Of a stretch of 10,214 nt of DNA, positions 1 to 6,174 are shown piece by piece. The position numbers were made by a program, and so were the translations under genes. Each line of letters opens with the position of its first letter. Position 1 is the first letter of the stretch. The stretch spans positions 1 to 10,214 of the forward strand of contig JAKAXS010000071.1 in the NCBI GenBank assembly GCA_021816505.1. The letters run 5' to 3'. A model generated the notes under the pieces. That model saw only the letters and a list, made by a program, of their open reading frames with translations. It was not told the origin of the DNA and did no database searches. The DNA comes from Pseudomonadota bacterium (lineage in GTDB: Bacteria > Pseudomonadota > Alphaproteobacteria > Rhizobiales > Hyphomicrobiaceae).

Positions 1-1
1 C

Positions 2-1651
2 GTCGGCGGCATCTTCACCAAGGGTGCTGACGTGGGCGGCGATCTCGTCGGCAAGGTCGAGGCCGGCATTCCCGAAGACGATCCGCGCAACCCGGCAACC
101 ATCGCCGACAACGTGGGCGACAACGTCGGCGACTGCGCCGGCATGGCGGCCGACCTGTTCGAGACGTATGCCGTGACCGTGGTCGCCACCATGGTGCTGG
201 CTGCGATCTTCTTTGCCGGCCAGCCTAACCTCGGCAGCCTGATGCTCTATCCGCTCGCGATCTGCGCGGCCTGCATCGTGACGTCGATCATCGGCACGTT
301 CTTCGTGCGCCTCGGCTCGAACGGCTCGATCATGGGCGCGCTGTACAAAGGCGTGATCGCATCGGCCGTGCTGTCGGTCGGCGGGCTCTACTTCGCGACC
401 GAGTATGTGCTGGGTGGCTTCGGCGACGTCGGCACGGCAGCCGGCATGGTCCTGTCGGGCTGGAACCTGTTCCTGTGCGGCATCGTCGGCCTCGTACTCA
501 CCGGCCTCATCGTCTGGATCACCGAGTACTACACGGGCATCGGTTATCGCCCCGTGCGCTCGATCAGCCAGGCGTCGGTCACGGGCCATGGCACGAACGT
601 GATCCAGGGCCTCGCCGTATCGCTCGAGTCGACAGCGCTGCCGACGATCGCGATCGTCGCTGCGATCCTGGCGACGTACAATCTCGGTGGCCTGTTCGGC
701 ACCGCGATCGCAACCACGACGATGCTCGGCCTGGCCGGCATGATCGTGGCGCTCGACGCGTTCGGACCGGTGACGGACAACGCCGGCGGCATCGCCGAAA
801 TGGCGGGACTGCCCAAGGAAGTGCGCCGCTCGACGGACGCGCTCGACGCGGTGGGCAACACCACCAAGGCCGTGACCAAGGGCTACGCCATCGGTTCGGC
901 TGGTCTCGGCGCGCTGGTGCTGTTTGCAGCCTACAACTACGATCTGCAGCACTTCATCACCGAGGCCAACAAGGACGGCTCGACGGTTTACCCGTTCTTC
1001 CAGGGCCTGACGCTGAATGCCGCTGAGGCAGGCAGCAAGCAGCTCGTCGACTTCTCGCTGGCCAATCCCTACGTGGTGGTGGGCCTGCTGCTCGGCGGTC
1101 TCATCCCTTACCTCTTCGGCGGCATGGCCATGACGGCCGTGGGCCGCGCGGGTAGCGCGATCGTCGAGGAAGTGCGTCGCCAGTTCAAGGCGAAGCCCGG
1201 CATCATGAAAGGTACGGAGCGTCCGGACTATGCGGCCGCCGTCGACCTGCTGACGAAGGCTGCGATCAAGGAAATGATCGTGCCGTCGCTGCTGCCGGTG
1301 CTGTCGCCTGTCGTGCTGTTCTTCGCCATCAATGCCATTGCCGGCAAGGGTGCTGCGTTCTCTGCCGTCGGCGCCATGCTGCTCGGCGTGATCGTCACCG
1401 GTCTGTTCGTCGCCGTCTCGATGACGTCCGGCGGCGGCGCGTGGGACAATGCCAAGAAGTCGTTCGAAGACGGCTTCATCGACAAGGATGGCAACAAGCA
1501 CCTGAAGGGCACCGAGGCGCACAAGGCATCGGTGACCGGCGATACCGTCGGCGATCCCTACAAGGACACCGCAGGTCCCGCCGTGAACCCGGCCATCAAG
1601 ATCACGAACATCGTGGCCTTGCTGCTGCTGGCGGTTCTCGCGCACGGCTAG
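2..1651 (+). CDS. hppA: K+-independent-type proton-translocating membrane pyrophosphatase (5' end outside window)
   Basis: Integral membrane enzyme that hydrolyses pyrophosphate and pumps protons across the cytoplasmic (or an intracytoplasmic) membrane. The reading frame is open from base 2, so the gene starts upstream. About 549 residues are present, against roughly 700 in the family, so some 150 N-terminal residues are missing. Family hallmarks seen: GGIFTKGADVGG (nt 5-40), the acidic substrate/Mg loop DDPRNPATIADNVGDNVGD (from about nt 77), TDNAGGIAEMAG (from about nt 773) and, near the C-terminus, GDTVGDPYKDTAGPA (nt 1541-1585), with many hydrophobic segments between. The motif GNTTKAVTKGYAIGSA has lysine (codon 866-868) where K+-dependent enzymes have alanine, which by established knowledge marks the K+-independent class. 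Proton rather than sodium pumping is inferred from that class. The valine codon GTG at 32 is internal, not a start. A strong terminator follows 24 bases after the stop. Confidence 0.97.
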   Translation, partial: VGGIFTKGADVGGDLVGKVEAGIPEDDPRNPATIADNVGDNVGDCAGMAADLFETYAVTVVATMVLAAIFFAGQPNLGSLMLYPLAICAACIVTSIIGTFFVRLGSNGSIMGALYKGVIASAVLSVGGLYFATEYVLGGFGDVGTAAGMVLSGWNLFLCGIVGLVLTGLIVWITEYYTGIGYRPVRSISQASVTGHGTNVIQGLAVSLESTALPTIAIVAAILATYNLGGLFGTAIATTTMLGLAGMIVALDAFGPVTDNAGGIAEMAGLPKEVRRSTDALDAVGNTTKAVTKGYAIGSAGLGALVLFAAYNYDLQHFITEANKDGSTVYPFFQGLTLNAAEAGSKQLVDFSLANPYVVVGLLLGGLIPYLFGGMAMTAVGRAGSAIVEEVRRQFKAKPGIMKGTERPDYAAAVDLLTKAAIKEMIVPSLLPVLSPVVLFFAINAIAGKGAAFSAVGAMLLGVIVTGLFVAVSMTSGGGAWDNAKKSFEDGFIDKDGNKHLKGTEAHKASVTGDTVGDPYKDTAGPAVNPAIKITNIVALLLLAVLAHG

Positions 1652-1675
1652 TCTTGAAGCCACCATCGCATTACG

Positions 1676-1705
1676 AAAAGGCCCCGGGGTTTCCGGGGCC
1701 TTTTT
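1676..1705 (+). terminator. Rho-independent terminator after hppA, probably bidirectional
   Basis: A run of A (1676-1679) leads into an eight-base GC stem GGCCCCGG (1680-1687), a five-base loop GGTTT, the complement CCGGGGCC (1693-1700) and five T (1701-1705). The A and T tracts extend the stem. Read on the minus strand the same stem ends in TTTT, so it could also end transcripts of the convergent NTF2-like gene, whose stop lies at 1758-1760. Confidence 0.93.
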
Positions 1706-1727
1706 GCATTCGGGTGGCGATTGCTGC

Positions 1728-1777
1728 AGGGATCACAGGCAGCTGGTGATCAAGGGATCACAGGCCGCTGGCGATCA
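1728..1777. repeat. 25-bp tandem duplication at the 3' end of the NTF2-like gene
   Basis: Bases 1728-1752 and 1753-1777 are two directly adjacent copies of a 25-base unit that starts AGGGATCACAGGC. They match at 23 of 25 positions, differing at 1741/1766 (A/C) and 1747/1772 (T/C). The right copy contains the last codons and the TGA stop of the minus-strand gene. The left copy lies just after the stop and holds a second TGA, in a shifted frame because 25 is not a multiple of three. The junction also forms an inverted repeat GTGATC-AAGG-GATCAC (1746-1761). Confidence 0.9.
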
Positions 1778-2192
1778 GGCGCATGAAGGCCTCGATGCGC
1801 GCGCGATCGTGATACTCGTCGGCGCGCACGATCTTTTCGTCGATGATCTTGAAGATGATCCGGAAGCGGCCCGACAGGATTTCCCCGCTGGCGCGATGGC
1901 GGTACATGAATTCCACCTGCGACCGGACAATGTCGCCGTCCGCGACGATGTTCTGCGGGCGATAAAGCAGATACTCGAACTGCTGGCGTATGGCGCGTAG
2001 CGCGCCTTCGATCGCATCGCGGCCTACGGTTTCGCCGGCGAACGGCAGTTGCTCCTCGGAAATGTACAGCGTGTAGACGGCGTCCGGTGCGATGTGATGC
2101 AACGTCTGCTCGAAGTCACCTGCCGCCCAGGCGCGCGCGAAATCCTTGTAAACGCGCGTGTTCGTTTCGACGACCGGACACGATGGCTTCAC
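1758..2192 (-). CDS. NTF2/SnoaL-fold small protein, function unknown
   Basis: Encodes 144 residues with the look of the SnoaL/NTF2-like (ketosteroid-isomerase-related) fold. An N-terminal helix region (TRVYKDFARAWAAGDFEQTLHHIAPDAVY) is followed by GRDAIEGALRAI and then alternating strands such as IVRSQVEFMYRH, SGRFRIIFKIIDEKIVRADEYHDR. Members include isomerases, dehydratases and non-enzymatic ligand binders, so no reaction can be assigned. I see no signal peptide, so it is probably cytoplasmic. The start codon is GTG (2192-2190) with a GGGGGTGAT ribosome binding site two bases upstream of it, and that site lies inside a hairpin. It follows bamE on the same strand with a 68-base gap, so co-transcription is possible. 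Fold assignment is from sequence pattern only. Confidence 0.8.
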   Translation of the reverse strand: MKPSCPVVETNTRVYKDFARAWAAGDFEQTLHHIAPDAVYTLYISEEQLPFAGETVGRDAIEGALRAIRQQFEYLLYRPQNIVADGDIVRSQVEFMYRHRASGEILSGRFRIIFKIIDEKIVRADEYHDRARIEAFMRLIASGL

Positions 2193-2194
2193 GG

Positions 2195-2219
2195 ATCACC
2201 CCCGAATTGAGGAGGTGAT
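2195..2219 (-). promoter_or_regulatory. Hairpin sequestering the ribosome binding site of the NTF2-like gene
   Basis: In minus-strand RNA, AUCACCUCC (2219-2211) can pair over nine bases, one of them G-U, with GGGGGUGAU (2203-2195) across a seven-base loop. The 3' arm is the apparent Shine-Dalgarno of the GTG start at 2192. The 5' arm matches the anti-Shine-Dalgarno end of 16S rRNA. The pairing is seen in the sequence; a role in translational control is inference. Confidence 0.5.
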
Positions 2220-2260
2220 TAATTCATGCCGGGCGAGTTATGTCGAGTTAGAGATAAGGC

Positions 2261-2773
2261 TTACTCGCCGAAGAGCTGCTTGGTGCCGAGGTTGCGGAAC
2301 AGCTGCTTGACGATATTTTCGTCCCTGGATCCGGGCGCTGGCGTCTTGCGCGTCTGGAAGTCGATCACCTTGCCGTCCTGCATGCCGTAGTTGGCCACGC
2401 TTTCGACCGAGCCCATCGGCGAGAAATAAACGGCAACCACGCGACGGTCGACTTCCGTCGGCTTGAAGAAAGCGGACTGCGTCTCTTTACTGGAAATGTA
2501 ATAATAGACGTTGCCGGCGCCTGTCGTCGTGGTCGTCGTCGGCGTGCCGAGCGCCATGCGCACTTGCTCCTGGCCGACGCCCGGCTGGATCTGCTGGATG
2601 TCGTTATCGCGCAGCATGGCGCCGCGCACCGTCACCTGCTCGGCGCAGGCCGTAAGGATCAAGGCTGCGGCAAGAGGAATGGCGAAATGGATCAGCCAGC
2701 CGGCTTTGGTGCCCGCCTTGCGCGTGCCGTGCTCGCCCTTACGGTGGGAAGACTCAATTTCCATTTGACCCAT
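2261..2773 (-). CDS. bamE: BamE-type outer-membrane lipoprotein (SmpA/OmlA family)
   Basis: Small lipoprotein of the BAM complex, which inserts beta-barrel proteins into the outer membrane. From the ATG at 2773 it has 170 residues. A basic N-terminus (RKGEHGTRKAGTKAG) is followed by a hydrophobic stretch from about residue 26 and the lipobox LTAC with Cys43 as the lipidation site. The mature part carries the SmpA/OmlA pattern: RDNDIQQIQPGVGQEQVRMALGTP, then YYYISSKETQSAFFKP, VVAVYF and the C-terminal VKQLFRNLG typical of alphaproteobacterial members. The start is uncertain: the frame can extend to a TTG at 2791, and another ATG lies at 2764. No strong ribosome binding site decides between them. 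It is transcribed divergently from the cytochrome chaperone gene. BamE function is inferred from family membership. Confidence 0.9.
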   Translation of the reverse strand: MGQMEIESSHRKGEHGTRKAGTKAGWLIHFAIPLAAALILTACAEQVTVRGAMLRDNDIQQIQPGVGQEQVRMALGTPTTTTTTGAGNVYYYISSKETQSAFFKPTEVDRRVVAVYFSPMGSVESVANYGMQDGKVIDFQTRKTPAPGSRDENIVKQLFRNLGTKQLFGE

Positions 2774-2835
2774 GTGCCCGATTAGCCCCAAGCCCAGCCG
2801 ATTACAACGCAGTGACTGAGGTCATCCCCACCGAA

Positions 2836-2847
2836 TGGCAATTGCCA
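2836..2847. promoter_or_regulatory. Perfect 12-bp palindrome between divergent genes
   Basis: TGGCAATTGCCA is a perfect palindrome lying in the 104-base divergent gap between bamE (ATG at 2773) and the bc1 chaperone gene (GTG at 2878). Its position suits an operator that could serve both directions. I do not recognise it as the site of a named regulator. No convincing -35/-10 pair is visible in either direction here. Confidence 0.35.
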
Positions 2848-2877
2848 ACGAGCCACCCGCCGATAAGGATCTGAATC

Positions 2878-3408
2878 GTGCTTAACTGGTTGAAGACGCG
2901 GAGCGAAGACCGTTGTAAAGCAAAGGAGCTTTATGGCGCGATCGTGACCGGGGCGCGGCAGCCGGCGTTTTACTCAGGCTGCGGCGTAGAGGACACGCCG
3001 GAGGGACGCTACGAGATGATCGCGCTGCATCTGTTTCTCGTGCTGGAACGCCTGAAGGGCGCGGGCCCCGGGGCGGATCGCATCGCGCAGCGGGTGCTGG
3101 AAGCGTTCGTGACGGATATGGACGACAGCATGCGCGAGATGGGCGTCGGAGATCTCTCGGTCGGCAAGAAGGTCAAGCGGTCGGCGGCGGGGCTCTACGA
3201 GCGCTTTCATGCCTATCGCACAGCCTTGGCGCAGTCTTCGCAAGACCTTGCGCGGCAGATTGCCGATTTCGTGCCGGGCGTTGTGAAACCTGATGCGCTG
3301 GCCGACTATGTGGCAGCCTCCGCGCAAGATCTGCGGGCTATCGATCTCGAAGACATTCTGGCGGGCAAGGTGCGTTTCGCCCGTTGCGGCGCAGGAGAAA
3401 CCTCGTGA
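2878..3408 (+). CDS. Ubiquinol-cytochrome c chaperone family protein (Cbp3/UQCC1-like)
   Basis: Encodes 176 residues of the ubiquinol_cyt_C_chap family, related to mitochondrial Cbp3, which assists cytochrome b during assembly of complex III. The bacterial role is assumed by homology. Family pattern seen: AKELYGAIVTGARQPAFYSG (about residues 15-34), GVEDTPEGRYEMIALHLFLVLERL (36-59), the acidic FVTDMDDSMREMGVGD (77-92) and LSVGKKVKRSAAGLYERF (93-110). The protein has no signal peptide or membrane segment, consistent with a cytoplasmic or membrane-peripheral chaperone. The GTG start at 2878 is preceded by AAGGAT at suitable spacing. Its TGA overlaps the GTG of the next gene (GTGA), implying translational coupling. 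It is the first gene of the rightward cluster. Confidence 0.92.
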   Translation: MLNWLKTRSEDRCKAKELYGAIVTGARQPAFYSGCGVEDTPEGRYEMIALHLFLVLERLKGAGPGADRIAQRVLEAFVTDMDDSMREMGVGDLSVGKKVKRSAAGLYERFHAYRTALAQSSQDLARQIADFVPGVVKPDALADYVAASAQDLRAIDLEDILAGKVRFARCGAGETS

Positions 3409-3926
3409 CGGACCTGTTCGATTGGCGCATTGCGCTGGGCGATATCGGTGACAACGGCATCAAGGGGTCACATACCGCGACCCCCGAGGAGTGCAAGGAA
3501 CTGACGCGGGTCACGGACATCGTCAGCTGCGACCGCTTGGTCGTTGATTACAAGATTCAGCCGTTACGTTCCGGGATCTACCGCCTGACGGGCCTGCTGC
3601 AGGCGGATGTGGTGCAGCGCTGCGTGGTCTCGCTCGAACCCGTAAAAGAGCATATCAACGAGCCGCTCAACACCGAGTTGCGGCCCACGGACATGCTGCC
3701 CGAAGGCGTGCAGGACGTTGAAGAGATGAGTATTCTCGAAACGCCTGATTTCGCTCCGATCGAGGACGATGTGATCGACCTCGGACTGATCGTCCTTGAG
3801 CATTTTTCCACGTCGATCAATCCCTACCCGCGTGCGCCCGGTGTCGAGCTCGACGTGAAGGACGCCGGCGCCGATGGTCCGGTCAATCCGTTCGCCGTGC
3901 TGGAACAGCTGAAACAGAAGCCCTGA
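3405..3926 (+). CDS. DUF177 family protein (YceD-like)
   Basis: Encodes 173 residues of the YceD/DUF177 family. Family pattern seen: IYRLTGLLQADVVQRCVVSLEPV (about residues 58-80, with the conserved cysteine at 73), an acidic middle section, and IDLGLIVLEHFSTSINPYPRAPG followed by NPFAVLEQLKQ at the C-terminus. In enterobacteria yceD sits before rpmF and plsX and has been linked to 23S rRNA/ribosome biogenesis; in this lineage its role is unproven. I chose the GTG at 3405 because it overlaps the upstream stop (GTGA), has GGAG upstream, and gives the usual start MTDLFDW. The frame extends upstream to a TTG at 3384, which would add arginine-rich residues unlike the family. No rpmF follows it here; plsX comes next after 122 bases. 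Confidence 0.9.
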   Translation: MTDLFDWRIALGDIGDNGIKGSHTATPEECKELTRVTDIVSCDRLVVDYKIQPLRSGIYRLTGLLQADVVQRCVVSLEPVKEHINEPLNTELRPTDMLPEGVQDVEEMSILETPDFAPIEDDVIDLGLIVLEHFSTSINPYPRAPGVELDVKDAGADGPVNPFAVLEQLKQKP

Positions 3927-3956
3927 AGGGCGGACCATTTGGCGCGCACAAATCGG

Positions 3957-3984
3957 TTGTGTCGCAAACGCAAAGGGCTATTTT
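3957..3984 (+). promoter_or_regulatory. Candidate sigma70-type promoter for plsX-fabH
   Basis: TTGTGT (3957-3962) and TATTTT (3979-3984) are separated by 16 bases in the gap before plsX, and predict a start near 3991. The -35 overlaps the inverted repeat CACAA-ATCGG-TTGTG (3947-3961), a possible operator. The -35 match is poor beyond TTG, so this is a candidate only; plsX could also be read through from the DUF177 gene. Confidence 0.35.
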
Positions 3985-3991
3985 CCGGCCG

Positions 3992-4032
3992 GCTTGCCTG
4001 GGGTGATGGCGGGCAAGCGCACGGCAGGCAAG
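3992..4032 (+). promoter_or_regulatory. Alternative stem-loops in the plsX leader
   Basis: GCTTGCCTG (3992-4000) can pair with CGGGCAAGC (4010-4018; nine base pairs, one G-U, nine-base loop). Its inner eight bases, CTTGCCTG (3993-4000), can instead pair perfectly with CAGGCAAG (4025-4032; 24-base loop). The two partner arms belong to a near-direct repeat, GGCGGGCAAG (4008-4017) and GGCAGGCAAG (4023-4032), 15 bases apart. The stems are mutually exclusive and end 16 bases or more before the plsX start. Pairing is seen; regulation is inferred. Confidence 0.45.
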
Positions 4033-4048
4033 ACCGGGGCAGGAACGA

Positions 4049-5095
4049 ATGAGCCTTTCTGAGGGGCGCACGATCGCGCTCGACGCGATGGGCGGGGATC
4101 ATGGGCCCGAAGTGGTGGTGCCCGGCGCCGCGATTTCGCTCGTTCGCCATCCCGGCCTGAACTTCATCTTTTTCGGCGACGAGGCACGCATCGCTGCGGC
4201 GCTGGATCAGCAGCCGGCACTGAAGGCGCGATCGACGGTGGTGCATACGGCGCTGGCGGTATCGATGCACGACAAGCCCAGCCAGGCGCTGCGCCGCGGC
4301 AAGGGCTCGAGCATGTGGCTGGCGTTGGATGCCGTACGCCAGGGCCAGGCGCACGTGGCGGTTTCGGCCGGCAACACCGGCGCGCTGATGGCGATGTCGA
4401 AATTGATCCTACGGCCGATGTCGGGCGTTGAGCGGCCTGCCATCGCTGCGCTGTGGCCGACGGTGAAGGCGGAGTGCATAGTGCTCGATGTCGGCGCGAA
4501 CATCGGCGCCAGCGCTCAACAGCTGACGGAGTTCGCCGTGATGGGCGCGGCGATGGCGCGCGCGATCTTCCACATCGAGAGGCCGACCGTCGGACTGCTC
4601 AATGTTGGCGTCGAAGAGATCAAGGGCATGGACGAGGTGCGTGAAGCCAACACGCTGCTGAAGGCGCACGACCTGCCGCTGAGCTACAAGGGCTTCATCG
4701 AAGGCGATCAAATCGGCCAGGGCATCGTGGACGTCGTCGTGGTGGAAGGATTTGCGGGCAACATCGCCCTGAAGACGGCGGAAGGGACGGCTAAGCAGAT
4801 TGGCCAATACCTCCGGGATGCTATGACGCGTACGGTGTTCTCGAAAATGGGGGCTTTGCTGGCGCGCGGCGGCTTCAAGGTATTGAAGCACAAGATGGAT
4901 CCGCGTCGCGTGAACGGCGGGACGTTCCTTGGGCTTAACGGGCTGGCTGTCAAAAGCCATGGCGGGACCGACGCGCTGGGCTTTGCCAGCGCCGTCGATC
5001 TCGGCTACGAGATGGCGGAAAGCGGCTTGCTGGCCCGGTTGGGGTCGGATCTCGACGGTTTCCACGGCCGCCTCCAGCAGGCGGTGGAAGCCTAA
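4049..5095 (+). CDS. plsX: Phosphate acyltransferase PlsX
   Basis: Makes acyl-phosphate from acyl-ACP and phosphate, the donor PlsY uses to acylate glycerol-3-phosphate in phospholipid synthesis. It is a cytoplasmic, membrane-peripheral enzyme. The 348 residues are normal for the family. Motifs seen: ALDAMGGDHGP at residues 10-20, SAGNTGALMA (106-115), LDVGANIGA (146-154), VGLLNVGVEEIKG (181-193) and VEGFAGNIALKTAEG (232-246). The C-terminal part contains a glycine-rich GGTFLGLNGLAVKSHG stretch typical of PlsX. The ATG at 4049 has an AGGA ribosome binding site a few bases upstream. It lies between the DUF177 gene and fabH, the classical plsX-fabH pairing. Its leader holds a candidate promoter and two competing hairpins. 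Confidence 0.98.
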   Translation: MSLSEGRTIALDAMGGDHGPEVVVPGAAISLVRHPGLNFIFFGDEARIAAALDQQPALKARSTVVHTALAVSMHDKPSQALRRGKGSSMWLALDAVRQGQAHVAVSAGNTGALMAMSKLILRPMSGVERPAIAALWPTVKAECIVLDVGANIGASAQQLTEFAVMGAAMARAIFHIERPTVGLLNVGVEEIKGMDEVREANTLLKAHDLPLSYKGFIEGDQIGQGIVDVVVVEGFAGNIALKTAEGTAKQIGQYLRDAMTRTVFSKMGALLARGGFKVLKHKMDPRRVNGGTFLGLNGLAVKSHGGTDALGFASAVDLGYEMAESGLLARLGSDLDGFHGRLQQAVEA

Positions 5096-5187
5096 GCCCT
5101 GACATTTCCGCTCGTTGCGGCGGCTGGGTAACAGCCCACGCCTGCTTTCGGCGACGCGGGACAAGACGAAGTCAGAAAGGGTAACTC

Positions 5188-6165
5188 GTGGCGGTTCTTC
5201 GATCGGTCGTTCGCGGCGTCGGTGCCTATCTGCCCAAGCGCGTGATGACAAACGATGATCTGGCCAAGATCGTCGATACCACGGACGAGTGGATCGTCGA
5301 GCGCTCCGGCATTCGCTCACGGCATATTGCGGCCGACGGCGAGTTGACGTCGGACCTCGGCATTGCCGCTGCGCGCCAGGCGCTGGTTCGCGCCGGCATC
5401 GATCCGGTGGAGATCGACCTTGTCGTCTGCGCCACCGCGACGCCTGACAAGACGTTCCCGGCCACTGCCGTGCGTATCCAGGCGGCGCTGGGCGTGACCA
5501 AGGGCGCTGCGTTCGACGTGCAGGCGGTGTGCTCAGGCTTCGTCTACGCGATGACGGTGGCGGACAATTTCCTCAAGACCGGGCAGTTCAAGCGCGCGAT
5601 CGTGGTCGGCGCCGAAACGTTTTCGCGTATTCTCGATTGGACGGACCGCGGCACGTGCGTGCTGTTCGGCGACGGTGCCGGCGCAGTCGTTCTCGAGGCG
5701 CAACCTCACCACGGCACGCGGGAAGACCGCGGCATCATCGCGACGCGCATCCGATCGGACGGACGCTACGAGGATATGCTTTACGTGGACGGCGGACCAG
5801 GCTCGACCAAGACGGTCGGTCATCTGCGCATGAACGGGCGCGAGGTTTTCCGCCACGCGGTCCAGAAGATTTCGGGCGTCATCGAAGAGACGTTGGTGGA
5901 AACCGGCTACGCGGCCGATGAGATCGATCTCTACGTTCCACATCAGGCCAACGCGCGCATCCTCGACGGTATCGCCAAGAAACTGGGCGTCGATCCGAAG
6001 AAGATCATGATGACGCTGGAGAAGCACGGCAACACGTCCGCTGCTTCGATACCGCTCGCCCTCAACCAGGCCTTTGAGGAGCATCGCCTCAAGGAAGGCA
6101 GCCTGGTCTTGATGGAGGCGATGGGCGGCGGTTTCACCTGGGGCGCGGTGCTGGTGCGCTGGTGA
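5188..6165 (+). CDS. fabH: Beta-ketoacyl-ACP synthase III FabH
   Basis: Condenses acetyl-CoA with malonyl-ACP to start type II fatty-acid synthesis in the cytoplasm. The 325 residues match the family length. The catalytic triad is present: Cys115 in DVQAVCSGF, His252 in VPHQANARI and Asn282 in KHGNTSAASIPLAL. The N-terminal TTDEWIVERSGIRSRHIA and the C-terminal MGGGFTWGAVLVRW are also diagnostic. The GTG start at 5188 has AAAGGG upstream and gives the usual short N-terminus before the first strand. It follows plsX after 92 bases, a gap that contains a small GGCTG-GGTAA-CAGCC hairpin (5122-5136) but no clear terminator. The convergent chemotaxis receptor gene ends only nine bases beyond its stop. 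Confidence 0.98.
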   Translation: MAVLRSVVRGVGAYLPKRVMTNDDLAKIVDTTDEWIVERSGIRSRHIAADGELTSDLGIAAARQALVRAGIDPVEIDLVVCATATPDKTFPATAVRIQAALGVTKGAAFDVQAVCSGFVYAMTVADNFLKTGQFKRAIVVGAETFSRILDWTDRGTCVLFGDGAGAVVLEAQPHHGTREDRGIIATRIRSDGRYEDMLYVDGGPGSTKTVGHLRMNGREVFRHAVQKISGVIEETLVETGYAADEIDLYVPHQANARILDGIAKKLGVDPKKIMMTLEKHGNTSAASIPLALNQAFEEHRLKEGSLVLMEAMGGGFTWGAVLVRW

Positions 6166-6174
6166 TCCCCTCGG

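Noticed and set aside
2232..2269. Inverted repeat GGCGAGT / ACTCGCC just after the bamE stop
   Set aside because: The loop is 24 bases and no T run follows on the minus strand, so a terminator is not supported.
5122..5136. Hairpin GGCTG-GGTAA-CAGCC in the plsX-fabH gap
   Set aside because: The stem has only five pairs and no T run, and it is too far from the fabH start to block its ribosome binding site.
4409..5320. Long 303-codon frame opposite plsX and the start of fabH
   Set aside because: It is a shadow in high-GC DNA: arginine-rich with no family resemblance, and fully opposite two clear conserved genes.
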